Shown: in pieces, positions 25,799 through 34,257 of the stretch
Position numbering within the stretch: position 1 is the stretch's first letter
Layout: every line of letters begins with the position of its first letter
DNA from: a bacterium
GTDB taxonomy: Bacteria > Bacillota > Clostridia > Lachnospirales > Lachnospiraceae
Length of the DNA: 64,000 nucleotides
Direction: 5' to 3'
NCBI GenBank assembly: GCA_030524675.1
Contig: JAUNGE010000010.1
Span: 18,969 to 82,968 of the forward strand
Translations under genes and position numbers: made by a program
The notes under the pieces: model-generated
What the model was told of the DNA's origin: nothing
Databases searched by the model: none
Seen by the model: only the letters and a program-made list of their open reading frames with translations

Positions 25799-26917
25799 AT
25801 GGAGCAGAAAAATGTACAGTTTGAAGAAAAATTACATGCGCTTTTAGCAGAAGCGAAGAAAAAGAAAAATGTCCTGGAAGATCGGGAAATTCTGGACTTC
25901 TTTCATGGCGAGATATTGAGTCCGGACAAGCTGGACAAAATTTATGACTTTTTGGAGGCGAATGGGGTGGATGTGCTGCAGATTGAGAAGGATGCGGAGA
26001 TGGACCCAGATCTGTTTCTCGAGGAAGAACTGGATAATGAGGAACCTCTCGACATGGAAAATCTGGATTTATCTGTGCCGGAAGGCGTCAGCATGGAGGA
26101 CCCCGTGCGCATGTATCTGAAGGAAATCGGAAAAGTGCCGCTTCTGAGTACAGAAGATGAGATTGAGCTGGCAAAGAAGATGGAGCTGGGAGATACGCAG
26201 GCCAAAAAGACGCTGGCGGAGGCGAATCTCAGATTGGTGGTCAGCATCGCGAAGCGCTACGTGGGAAGAGGAATGCAGTTTCTGGATCTGATTCAGGAAG
26301 GAAATTTGGGTCTGATTAAGGCCGTGGAGAAGTTTGATTACAGAAAAGGATATAAATTCAGCACCTATGCAACTTGGTGGATTCGCCAGGCCATTACGAG
26401 GGCGATTGCAGACCAGGCGCGCACCATCCGGATTCCGGTGCATATGGTGGAGACTATCAACCGTCTGGTACGCACTTCGAGACAGCTTTTGCAGGAGCTG
26501 GGAAGAGAGCCTTCGGCGGAGGAGATTGCAGAGCGAATGGAGCTTCCGGTGGAGAGAGTGCGGGAAATCATGAAGATTTCGCAGGAGCCAGTTTCTCTGG
26601 AGACACCAATCGGTGAGGAGGAAGACAGCCATCTGGGTGATTTTATTCAGGATGACCAGGTGGCAGTGCCGGCAGATGCGGCTACATTTACTCTGCTTCA
26701 TGAACAGCTGATGGAAGTGCTGGACACTTTGACAGAGAGAGAACAAAAAGTGCTGAAACTGCGGTTTGGACTGGTGGACGGAAGACCCCGCACACTGGAA
26801 GAAGTGGGAAAGGAGTTCAATGTCACCAGAGAACGCATTCGCCAGATTGAGGCGAAGGCACTGCGCAAACTGCGCCATCCAAGCAGAAGCAAAAAGTTAA
26901 AAGATTATCTGGACTGA
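25799..26917 (+). CDS. rpoD: Primary RNA polymerase sigma factor (sigma-A/RpoD)
   Basis: The housekeeping sigma factor. Region 1.1 is short and acidic (about 1-85), region 1.2 begins at [11 protein letters not shown], region 2 has [57 protein letters not shown] (-10 recognition), region 3 [17 protein letters not shown], and region 4 [30 protein letters not shown]. 372 residues is standard for Clostridia. I use ATG 25799, 10 bases after GGAGGG; ATGs at 25739 and 25781 are in frame but less well placed. Confidence 0.96.
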   Translation: MEQKNVQFEEKLHALLAEAKKKKNVLEDREILDFFHGEILSPDKLDKIYDFLEANGVDVLQIEKDAEMDPDLFLEEELDNEEPLDMENLDLSVPEGVSMEDPVRMYLKEIGKVPLLSTEDEIELAKKMELGDTQAKKTLAEANLRLVVSIAKRYVGRGMQFLDLIQEGNLGLIKAVEKFDYRKGYKFSTYATWWIRQAITRAIADQARTIRIPVHMVETINRLVRTSRQLLQELGREPSAEEIAERMELPVERVREIMKISQEPVSLETPIGEEEDSHLGDFIQDDQVAVPADAATFTLLHEQLMEVLDTLTEREQKVLKLRFGLVDGRPRTLEEVGKEFNVTRERIRQIEAKALRKLRHPSRSKKLKDYLD

Positions 26918-26962
26918 TGGGTTTTCCATCTGCAGGTTCAAGTTTAGGCTGGAGAGAAAGCG

Positions 26963-27796
26963 ATGCATTTATCGAAACGATTGGAACGAGTGGCCTCCTT
27001 TGTGAGGGAAGGAGGCGTGGTTGCGGATATCGGGACGGACCATGGATATATCCCGATTTATCTGGTGAAAGAAAAACGGGCAGTGTCTGCCATTGCTATG
27101 GACGTGCGGACAGGCCCTTTGAGTCGGGCAAAGGAACACATTGCGGAGTATGGGCTTACCGACAGGATTTCTGTCCGCCTCAGCGACGGGCTGGAAAAAC
27201 TGCGCCCGAATGAGGCAGATACGGTTGTGATTGCCGGAATGGGCGGAGAGCTGATGATACGGATTCTAAAGCAAGGGCGCCATATGTGGGAGAGTGTGAA
27301 GCAGTGGGTGCTGTCTCCGCAGAGTGAGCTGGCACAGGTGCGGCGTTTCTTAGCACAGGAAGGCTTTTTGACAGAAAAAGAGGATATGCTGGAAGAAGAC
27401 GGAAAGTTTTATGTCATCTTGAGCGTCGGGCGTGAAGCGGGCGAAGAAAGAGAAAATGAAACAGGTGTAGCCGGCGAGGGGCCATGCGGGCAGCAGGATA
27501 CGTGCAGGAAGCAGGATACATGTGAAAAACAGGGTATATGTGAAAAACAGGATGCCGGAATATACATAAAAAAAACGGAAGAATATTCCATAGAAGAGCT
27601 GTATGGGGCATATCTTCTGAGAGAGAGACATCCGGTATTGTATGATTTTCTGGTGAAGGAGCAGGCTGTGAAGCAGCAGATTCTGCAGGGTCTGTCTGGT
27701 CAGACCGGAGAGGGTGCAGTCAGAAGGCGACAGACTTTGGAGAGAGAACTTCTGAAAAACGAGGAAGCTTTGCGGATATTTGAGAAAAGTGTGTAG
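26963..27796 (+). CDS. trmK: tRNA (adenine(22)-N1)-methyltransferase
   Basis: A Rossmann-fold, SAM-dependent enzyme that methylates A22 in the D loop of tRNA. The SAM loop is VADIGTDHGYIPIYL (about 20-34), and the catalytic-type motif is VIAGMGGELMIRIL (about 88-101). The C-terminal half is a coiled coil. The order rpoD-trmK-nif3 matches the Bacillus sigA-yqfN-yqfO block. A 35-residue insertion around 155-200 contains three copies of a six-residue D-T-C-x-K-Q repeat, from an 18-bp DNA repeat at 27497-27550, which I do not know from the family. Confidence 0.9.
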   Translation: MHLSKRLERVASFVREGGVVADIGTDHGYIPIYLVKEKRAVSAIAMDVRTGPLSRAKEHIAEYGLTDRISVRLSDGLEKLRPNEADTVVIAGMGGELMIRILKQGRHMWESVKQWVLSPQSELAQVRRFLAQEGFLTEKEDMLEEDGKFYVILSVGREAGEERENETGVAGEGPCGQQDTCRKQDTCEKQGICEKQDAGIYIKKTEEYSIEELYGAYLLRERHPVLYDFLVKEQAVKQQILQGLSGQTGEGAVRRRQTLERELLKNEEALRIFEKSV

Positions 27797-27805
27797 GAGT
27801 GAGCG

Positions 27806-28603
27806 ATGAGAGCAAGCGTGATAATAGAAAAATTGCAGGAGCTGGCACCCAGACAGTATGCGATGGACTGGGACAATGTGGGGCTGCTGGCAGGAAGAGC
27901 AGACAAAGAGGTCAAAAAGATTTTGGTGGCACTGGAAATCACAGATGCGGTGGTGGAAGAGGCAGTTGGCTTCGGTGCGGACATGATTGTGACACACCAC
28001 CCACTTATCTTTAAGCCGGTGCCGTCTGTGACAGACCAGGATATGATTGGGAGACGGCTGGTGCGCATGATTCAGGCGGATATTTCCTACTATGCCATGC
28101 ACACAAATTTTGACAGTGCGCCGGGATGTATGGCGGAGCTGGCGGCCGAGAGAATAGGACTTATCAGCGAGGCGCCGCTTCTTGCGGTGACAGAGAACGG
28201 AAGCTGCGGCATTGGAAAGGTCGGTGTGATGCCGGAAGGTGAGATGACAGTGCGCGCTCTGGCTGAAAAAGTGAAGGCATGTTTTGAGCTGCCGTTTGTC
28301 ACTGTGTATGGGGATATGGGACAGCAGAGCCGGATGGTGCGCCGCATTGCGATTTCGCCAGGCTCCGGAAAAAGCATGATTTCGGATGCGCTTCGGGCTG
28401 GGGCGGATGTGCTGGTGACAGGCGATATCGGACACCATGAAGGACTGGATGCTGGTGAGATGGGGCTTTCGATTATCGATGCAGGGCATTATGGGCTGGA
28501 ACATATCTTTATTCCGTTTATGGAGGGATATCTGAAGGAACAGTTTGGCACAGAAGTCTGCGTGAAAGCGGCAAAAATTCAGTTTCCGGTGTATCAGATA
28601 TAG
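27806..28603 (+). CDS. Nif3-like dinuclear metal-centre protein
   Basis: A 265-residue NIF3/YqfO family protein. The two-metal site ligands are in VTHHPLIF (about 60-67), MHTNFDSAPGC (about 97) and GHHEGLDAGE with IDAGHYGLEH at the C-terminus. The fold forms hexameric toroids. The family is sometimes called GTP cyclohydrolase 1 type 2, but the physiological reaction is not settled. It starts 9 bases after trmK and is translationally linked. The long insert seen in the Bacillus form is absent. Confidence 0.9.
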   Translation: MRASVIIEKLQELAPRQYAMDWDNVGLLAGRADKEVKKILVALEITDAVVEEAVGFGADMIVTHHPLIFKPVPSVTDQDMIGRRLVRMIQADISYYAMHTNFDSAPGCMAELAAERIGLISEAPLLAVTENGSCGIGKVGVMPEGEMTVRALAEKVKACFELPFVTVYGDMGQQSRMVRRIAISPGSGKSMISDALRAGADVLVTGDIGHHEGLDAGEMGLSIIDAGHYGLEHIFIPFMEGYLKEQFGTEVCVKAAKIQFPVYQI

Positions 28604-28658
28604 AAGAGAAGAGCCGCTGAGAAACAGGAGAAAAAAGAAGAGGAGGACATATCACTAT

Positions 28659-30314
28659 ATGGTAAAAGTGCAGATTCATGGAAACGAATATACGTATCCG
28701 AAAGAGACGCCGTATCTACAGATTGTACAACAGTTTCAGAAAGAATATGACGCAGATATTGTATTGGTAAAGGCAGATGGAAAGCTGCGGGAACTGCATA
28801 ACCGTCTGCAGAAAGACTGTGAGCTGACTTTTGTCACAACAAAAGATAAGGAAGGCGCACTGGCATACCAGAGAAGTGCGACGCTTCTGATGCTTCGGTC
28901 ATTCTACGATGTGGCCGGTGCGGACCATGTGCAGAAGCTGGAAGTGGATTTTTCGGTGAACCGTGGGCTGTTTATCAAGCCGACCATGGATATTCCGCTG
29001 ACGGAGGCGCTTTTAGAGCAGGTCGAGGCGGGGATGAGAAAGATGGTGGCGGAGCGGATTCCGATTCAGAAGCGCAGTGTCAACACGCAGGATGCAGTTG
29101 AGCTGTTCCACCGCCATAAGATGTATGACAAGGAGAGATTGTTCCATTACCGCAGAGTTTCGAGAGTGAATCTGTACAGTATCGGAAATTTTGAGGACTA
29201 TTTTTATGGATATATGGTGCAGAATACAGGGTATCTGAAGTACTTTGCGCTGCAGAAATATGAGAATGGCTTTGTGCTCCGGCTTCCGGACAGAAAGAAA
29301 CCGGATCAGGTGGCGGAGTTTGTGCCGCAGCCAAAGTTGTTTGCAACTTTGAAGGAGGCAGGCGAGTGGGGTGAATGTCTGCATATTTCCAATGTCGGAA
29401 TGCTCAACGATGCGGTCTGCCAAGGACAGCTCCATGAGATGATTCAGATTCAGGAAGCACTGCAGGAGAAGAAAATCGGCATGATTGCCGAAGAAATTGC
29501 GAAAAATCCGAAGAAAAAGTTGGTGATGATTGCTGGACCGTCTTCCTCGGGAAAGACGACATTTTCTCACAGATTGTCCACACAGCTTCGAGCACTGGGC
29601 CTGCGTCCACATCCGATTGCTGCGGACGATTTCTTTATTGACAGAGTGCTGTGCCCGAAAAATCCGGATGGAACCTACAATTTTGAGGATTTGCAGGCGA
29701 TGGACCTGGAGTTTTTCAATCAGACGATGCAGATACTTTTGGATGGCGGAAGCGCGGATATGCCTACCTTCAATTTTAAGACAGGAAAGCGGGAGTTTAG
29801 AGGCAAAGTGCTGAAATTGGAGCCGGAGGACATTCTGGTGGTGGAAGGCATCCACTGCCTGAACGATGAGATGAGCTATGCACTTCCGGCGGAGAGAAAA
29901 TATAAGATTTATATCAGCGCCCTGACGCAGCTGAATATTGACGAACATAATCCAATTCCGACGACCGATGGAAGATTGTTGCGCCGGATTGTGCGCGATG
30001 CAAGGACGAGAGGAACGAGTGCGCAGCGGACGATTGCCATGTGGGACAGCGTGCGCCGCGGAGAGGAGAACAATATTTTCCCGTATCAGGAGCAGGCGGA
30101 TGTGATGTTTAACTCTGCCCTAGTGTATGAGCTGGCAGTGCTCAAACAGTATGCGGAACCGCTGCTGTTTGGAATCGAGAGGGATGCGCCGGAATTTCTG
30201 GAGGCAAAGCGGCTGCTGAAATTCCTGGACTATTTCCTGGGATTTGGAAGTGAGAATATCCCGCAGAACTCAATTATCCGCGAGTTTATCGGCGGCAGTA
30301 TTTTTGATGTATAG
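28659..30314 (+). CDS. TGS-domain nucleoside (uridine-type) kinase
   Basis: A 551-residue fusion. The first 60 residues are a TGS-like ubiquitin fold. The middle (about 60-270) resembles the second domain of threonyl-tRNA synthetase, including a HRHKMYDKERLF stretch. The C-terminal part (about 285-540) is a P-loop kinase of the uridine kinase/phosphoribulokinase family with GPSSSGKTTFSHRL as Walker A and PIAADDFFIDR as the substrate Asp region. The architecture is common in Clostridia and annotated as nucleoside kinase. The TGS/SAD part probably regulates it. The reaction is inferred from the kinase domain. Confidence 0.85.
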   Translation: MVKVQIHGNEYTYPKETPYLQIVQQFQKEYDADIVLVKADGKLRELHNRLQKDCELTFVTTKDKEGALAYQRSATLLMLRSFYDVAGADHVQKLEVDFSVNRGLFIKPTMDIPLTEALLEQVEAGMRKMVAERIPIQKRSVNTQDAVELFHRHKMYDKERLFHYRRVSRVNLYSIGNFEDYFYGYMVQNTGYLKYFALQKYENGFVLRLPDRKKPDQVAEFVPQPKLFATLKEAGEWGECLHISNVGMLNDAVCQGQLHEMIQIQEALQEKKIGMIAEEIAKNPKKKLVMIAGPSSSGKTTFSHRLSTQLRALGLRPHPIAADDFFIDRVLCPKNPDGTYNFEDLQAMDLEFFNQTMQILLDGGSADMPTFNFKTGKREFRGKVLKLEPEDILVVEGIHCLNDEMSYALPAERKYKIYISALTQLNIDEHNPIPTTDGRLLRRIVRDARTRGTSAQRTIAMWDSVRRGEENNIFPYQEQADVMFNSALVYELAVLKQYAEPLLFGIERDAPEFLEAKRLLKFLDYFLGFGSENIPQNSIIREFIGGSIFDV

Positions 30315-30392
30315 TATCAGGGAAAAGATACCTTTGGACGCCGAATAGTATGCAATGGAGAGCAGATATATGGCAGACATGTGTTTTTCTTC

Positions 30393-30421
30393 TGGACAGT
30401 GAGAAAAAAGTGTGTTAGAAT
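30393..30421 (+). promoter_or_regulatory. Promoter of RNase P RNA
   Basis: TGGACA at 30393-30398 and TAGAAT at 30416-30421, 17 bp apart; the -10 ends 17 bases before the first pairing strand of the RNA. Confidence 0.6.
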
Positions 30422-30438
30422 AACCAAAGTTAAATTCT

Positions 30439-30780
30439 GAGTAGGACAAATGGTCGCGGCTGCAATACCGAGAGGCTGCAGGTGAGGAAAGTCCGGGCTT
30501 CACAGGGCAGGATGCCGGATAACGTCCGGTGGAGGTGACTCCAAGGAAAGTGCAACAGAAATAAACCGCAGTACTTGTACTGTAAGGGTGGAAAGGCAGT
30601 GTAAGAGACTACCGCCCGACTGGTAACAGGCGGGGCACATGTAAACCCCATCCGAAGCAAGACCAAACAGAGAGCATAAGGCGGCCCGTCTGCTTTCGGG
30701 TAGGTTGCTTGAGCCTGCTGGTAACGGCAGGACTAGATAGATGACCATTCAACGACATAACCCGGCTTATCGTCCTGCTC
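30439..30780 (+). ncRNA. rnpB: RNase P RNA (class A)
   Basis: The ribozyme that trims tRNA 5' ends. GAGTAGGAC at 30439-30447 pairs with GTCCTGCTC at 30772-30780 (helix P1). The universally conserved GAGGAAAGTCCGGGCTTCAC follows near 30483, with ACAGAAATAAACCG in the centre and AGATAGATGACCATTC plus CATAACCCGGCTTA at the 3' side, the CR IV/CR V core. A length of about 342 bases is normal for class A. It has its own promoter and terminator. Confidence 0.96.
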
Positions 30781-30792
30781 AGATTACAGATG

Positions 30793-30853
30793 AAAAAAAC
30801 ACCTATAAATTCCGGAATTGTTCGACGGTTCTGAAATTTGCAGGTGTTTTTTC
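30793..30853 (+). terminator. Terminator of rnpB
   Basis: AAAAAACACCT pairs with AGGTGTTTTTT across about 38 bases with further pairing in between. Confidence 0.7.
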
Positions 30854-30870
30854 ATTTTCATGTTTTTGGC

Positions 30871-30933
30871 GGGTCCCAAAGTCAAAAATCCTCTTGCAAG
30901 CAAGCTTGCATCGGATTTCTGACCTTTTGCCCC
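30871..30933. repeat. Long nested hairpin between rnpB and pyrI
   Basis: Imperfect 21-base arms (30871-30891 and 30913-30933, 16 of 21 matching) enclose a perfect inner repeat TGCAAGC-AA-GCTTGCA at 30895-30910. It lies between converging genes, so it may end pyrBI transcripts on the minus strand, but a clear T tract is missing. It could also be a dispersed palindromic repeat. Confidence 0.6.
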
Positions 30934-30948
30934 TAGTATCCTGACAGA

Positions 30949-31380
30949 TTATTTCTTAGAGTACTTCTGTTCGCAGTAAATGCAGCGATAGATTTCATGC
31001 TTTTCATCGGACAGCTGGAAAATATGCGGCAGTTCCTGCTCAATGGAAGTGATGCAGCGCGGATTCTTACATTTTATGACATTGGTGATGCGCGCCGGCA
31101 GCTTCAATCTTTTCTTTTCCACAATAGTCTCATTTAAGATGATATTGACAGTGATATTGTGGTCAATGTATCCCAAAACATCCAGGTTAATCTTGTCAAT
31201 CTGTCTGCCTTCGATTTTTATGATATCCTTGCGTCCCATCTTGTTGCTGCGCGCATTTTTGATGATGGCGATTTCGCAGTCCAGTTTATCCAGTCCTAGT
31301 TTGTAGTAGATGTCCAGACTCTTTCCTGCCTGGATGTGGTCCAATACGATACCTTCTTTTAAGCCGCTGATGTTTAACAT
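30949..31380 (-). CDS. pyrI: Aspartate carbamoyltransferase regulatory subunit
   Basis: A 143-residue PyrI that binds nucleotide effectors (CTP/UTP inhibit, ATP activates). The N-terminal allosteric domain has [20 protein letters not shown], and the C-terminal zinc domain carries C-x4-C (KCKNPRC) and C-x2-C ([10 protein letters not shown]) ligands. The start overlaps the end of pyrB by 7 bases. A length close to 150 is usual. It shows that ATCase here is the allosteric dodecamer type. Confidence 0.95.
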   Translation of the reverse strand: MLNISGLKEGIVLDHIQAGKSLDIYYKLGLDKLDCEIAIIKNARSNKMGRKDIIKIEGRQIDKINLDVLGYIDHNITVNIILNETIVEKKRLKLPARITNVIKCKNPRCITSIEQELPHIFQLSDEKHEIYRCIYCEQKYSKK

Positions 31381-32297
31381 GGTTTTTTCACCCCCAATAA
31401 AGTCATAATCAGAGCCATGCGGACATAGACTCCATACTGTGCCTGACGGAAATATGCTGCGCGTGGGTCTGCATCTACCTCGGTTGAGATTTCGTTGACA
31501 CGAGGAAGCGGATGGAGAACAAACATGTCTGCTTTGGCAAGTTCCATTTTCTTTTTGTCGAGAATGTAGCTGTCTTTTAAACGGATATAGTCCTCTTCGT
31601 TGAAAAAGCGCTCTTTCTGTACACGAGTCATGTAGAGAATATCCAGTTTCGGCATAGCCAGGTCCAAATTGTCTACTTCCTCATATGGAATATTGTGTGC
31701 TTCGAGCACGTCCTCGCGGATATAGCTCGGTACACGCAGTTCCTGCGGGGAAATCAGCACAAATTTTACATGAGGGTAACGAATCATTGCTTCAATCAGA
31801 GAATGTACAGTGCGTCCGAACTTCAGGTCTCCGCACAGGCCGATGGTTAAGGTGTCCAGTCTGCCTTTGAGGGAGCGGATAGTCAGAAGGTCTGTCAGAG
31901 TCTGGGTCGGATGCTGGTGTCCACCATCGCCGGCATTGATAACCGGAATGGTAGCATGATGGGAAGCCACCAGAGGCGCGCCTTCTTTGTTGTGGCGCAT
32001 TGCAATGATGTCTGCATAGCAGGATATGACACGGACGGTATCGGATACGCTTTCACCTTTTGCTGCAGAACTGGAATCGGCAGAAGAAAAGCCAAGAACA
32101 CTGCCGCCCAAATTCAACATTGCTGCCTCAAAACTTAAACGGGTACGTGTACTTGGCTCATAGAACAAAGTAGCCAATTTCTTTCCGGCACATACGTGAG
32201 AGTATTTCTCTGGATTTTTTTCAATGTCGGAAGCCAAATCCAGCAGTTCGTAGGTTTCTTCCACAGAGAAGTCTAATGGATTTAATAAATGTCTCAT
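31374..32297 (-). CDS. pyrB: Aspartate carbamoyltransferase catalytic subunit
   Basis: Joins carbamoyl phosphate and aspartate, the first committed step of pyrimidine synthesis. The carbamoyl phosphate loop is [19 protein letters not shown] (about 53-71); later sites are [15 protein letters not shown] and [11 protein letters not shown]. 307 residues is typical. A TATAAT-like -10 lies on the minus strand at 32340-32345, and AAAGGAG sits before the ATG. I see no PyrR-binding attenuator in the 40-base leader, so control must differ from the Bacillus pyr operon. Confidence 0.97.
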   Translation of the reverse strand: MRHLLNPLDFSVEETYELLDLASDIEKNPEKYSHVCAGKKLATLFYEPSTRTRLSFEAAMLNLGGSVLGFSSADSSSAAKGESVSDTVRVISCYADIIAMRHNKEGAPLVASHHATIPVINAGDGGHQHPTQTLTDLLTIRSLKGRLDTLTIGLCGDLKFGRTVHSLIEAMIRYPHVKFVLISPQELRVPSYIREDVLEAHNIPYEEVDNLDLAMPKLDILYMTRVQKERFFNEEDYIRLKDSYILDKKKMELAKADMFVLHPLPRVNEISTEVDADPRAAYFRQAQYGVYVRMALIMTLLGVKKPC

Positions 32298-32414
32298 CTT
32301 TTTTCTCCTTTACTTTTGGGACTCATAAGTATCTCCCATATTATAAAGCAAGTATCAATATATTTCTACTACTTTTTGAAAAAATATGTTATACTGACGA
32401 GTATGATGATATCA

Positions 32415-32439
32415 GGGGTCAAATTTTTTATTTGACCCC
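32415..32439. repeat. Palindrome GGGGTCAAAT-N5-ATTTGACCCC, copy 2
   Basis: Ten-base perfect arms at 32415-32424 and 32430-32439. Copy 1 (4256-4279) shares the outer GGGGTCAAA/TTTGACCCC. As with copy 1, it sits just after a -10-like sequence (GTTATACTG near 32390) and before a gene start. Confidence 0.75.
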
Positions 32440-32495
32440 AACATCGCCAGTTTGGTCAGATTGGACAAAACGGCAGGAAAGTGAGGAAGAAGCAG

Positions 32496-33281
32496 ATGCA
32501 TAAGACAATGCGCCAGATGCTCTGGGAAAACCAGGCGGCGAAGAGCAGTTCTATGGAAGAATTGTTTCTTCTGTGGGAGATGATGCAGCGGGAGGAGGAG
32601 GGAATGCCTTCCGATACCGGATATGAGGAGATTGACGCAGGATGTTTTCATCTGGATGGAGTGATAGATGAGGAACAGTTTTCAGGGGTTTTGTATATTT
32701 TGAAGGAACCAAGTATGAAGAAGCGTCTCCAGAATGGGGAATTGATGCCGATGGTGGTGGATATGCGCAGATATTTCAGGGAGTACCGCAGAGGTTCCCG
32801 CGATGAGAGAGGGTATGTGGCAGGTATGCAGCAGATTCTTCTTGGGGATGGAAGGAGCGCCATGCAGGCGCTGCACACCGCCGCTATCCTGTATCTGAAT
32901 AAGCGCGGCGGCAAAGAAATCTCAGATTCGGTGTATTTGAATTATGCAGACGCTTACAAAGAGTGCATTGTACGGCAGATTCATCTGATTGCACCGAGAG
33001 TGATTGTATGCGGCGGGGAGGATATTTTTCGTTGGGTCGTAAAAGAGGTATTTTCTAATAAGAAGAAAAACAAAAATCAGAAGGAGTACATGCTCTGGAA
33101 AAACAGAGCAGAGAATTATCTGTTTACGGCAGATGAGAATTACCGGTATACGGACAGAGAGGACAAAGTGGCTGTGACCGTGATAAATATGTGGAATCCG
33201 GCATACCGTGTGAATAAGGAGCAGTATCTTTCTCTGGAGGATTATCTGGAGGAGTTCTCCAGAAGGATTTCTTCTCTGTAG
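32496..33281 (+). CDS. Uncharacterised protein with uracil-DNA-glycosylase-like hints
   Basis: A 261-residue soluble protein. I do not recognise it firmly. FSGVLYILKEPSM, RVIVCGGEDIFRWV and VINMWNPAYRVN recall the core strands and the final His/Asn-Pro loop of the uracil-DNA glycosylase superfamily, but the usual catalytic GxDP motif is not seen. Helical N- and C-terminal parts are charged. ATG 32496 follows AGGAAG; a GTG at 32481 is an alternative. It is a single gene after the second GGGGTCAAA palindrome. Only the existence of the gene is well supported. Confidence 0.65.
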   Translation: MHKTMRQMLWENQAAKSSSMEELFLLWEMMQREEEGMPSDTGYEEIDAGCFHLDGVIDEEQFSGVLYILKEPSMKKRLQNGELMPMVVDMRRYFREYRRGSRDERGYVAGMQQILLGDGRSAMQALHTAAILYLNKRGGKEISDSVYLNYADAYKECIVRQIHLIAPRVIVCGGEDIFRWVVKEVFSNKKKNKNQKEYMLWKNRAENYLFTADENYRYTDREDKVAVTVINMWNPAYRVNKEQYLSLEDYLEEFSRRISSL

Positions 33282-33483
33282 CAGGTGGGCATCGTGAGCA
33301 ACAGCAGGGAATGTAGGATAGTGAGTATACAGCAGTGAGTGCACAACAGCGAACACATAGCAGTACTGTATGGAAAGTTATCTGAAAAATAGTCGGAAAA
33401 TTTGTAAGAATTGTTAAGAAATTTAGACATAGGATATTGTCGTTTTTTGTGTATAATAGAATATGGAACATGGAGGTGGGAGG

Positions 33484-34257
33484 ATGGCCGAAGAAAAAGT
33501 ACCTATTATACAGGTGAAAAATTTATACAAAATCTACAGAGTAGGCGAAAATAAGGTGTATGCGCTCAACGGTGTGGATTTTACGATGTATCAGGGAGAG
33601 TTCTGCGCGATTGTCGGAACTTCCGGCTCAGGAAAATCGACGCTTTTAAATATGCTTGCGGGGCTCGAGAAGCCTACAAAGGGCGAGATTGTGATTGCCG
33701 GAAAGCATATCGAAAAGTTGACAGAAAATCAGCTGGTCACGTTTCGGAGAGAGAGGGTTGGATTTATTTTTCAGTCCTATAATCTGCTAGCGACGATGAA
33801 CGCAGTGGAGAATGTAGCGCTTCCGCTGTCTTTCCGCGGAATTTCAAGAAAGAAACGGCTGGCAGAGGCAAAAAAATATTTGAAACTTGTGGGGTTGGAA
33901 CAACAGGCGACCCATATGGCAAATCAGATGTCGGGCGGTCAGCAGCAGCGTGTGGGCATTGCGAGAGCCCTGGTGGTGCACCCGAAAATTATTTTTGCGG
34001 ACGAGCCGACCGGAAATCTGGATTCCAGGACCACAATGGAAGTTCTAAAGCTGATGCAAAAGATTGTCAGAGAACAAAATCAGACGCTTGTCATGGTAAC
34101 GCATGACAATCAGCTTGCCGCTTATGCGGACCGCATTTTTCATATTATTGATGGAAAAATTGTTAAGATCGAAGAAAACCATCATGAGGAAGAAAAAGAA
34201 AATCGTCAGGAGATGGAAGAAAACCATCCTGAGGAGAACGAGGAGGAAACAGTATGA
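33484..34257 (+). CDS. ABC transporter ATP-binding protein (MacB/LolD class)
   Basis: A 257-residue ATPase. Walker A GTSGSGKST (about 44-52), Q-loop FIFQSYNLLATMNAVENV, signature MSGGQQQRVGIARAL (about 145) and Walker B IIFADEPTGNLDS; GNLDS is typical of MacB/LolD-type mechanotransmission ATPases. After the ATPase core an acidic, His/Asn-rich tail (about 230-257, EENHHEEEKEN) contains an imperfect internal repeat. Its stop overlaps the next start (ATGA). It should drive the permease encoded two genes downstream. GGAGGTGGG precedes ATG 33484. Confidence 0.92.
   Translation: MAEEKVPIIQVKNLYKIYRVGENKVYALNGVDFTMYQGEFCAIVGTSGSGKSTLLNMLAGLEKPTKGEIVIAGKHIEKLTENQLVTFRRERVGFIFQSYNLLATMNAVENVALPLSFRGISRKKRLAEAKKYLKLVGLEQQATHMANQMSGGQQQRVGIARALVVHPKIIFADEPTGNLDSRTTMEVLKLMQKIVREQNQTLVMVTHDNQLAAYADRIFHIIDGKIVKIEENHHEEEKENRQEMEENHPEENEEETV

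Noticed and set aside
30741..30944. Protein-coding gene downstream of rnpB
   Set aside because: The frame overlaps the RNase P RNA 3' end, its terminator and a palindrome, and has no ribosome site.
32298..32360. PyrR attenuator before pyrB
   Set aside because: The leader is only about 40 bases and has no terminator/antiterminator pair.
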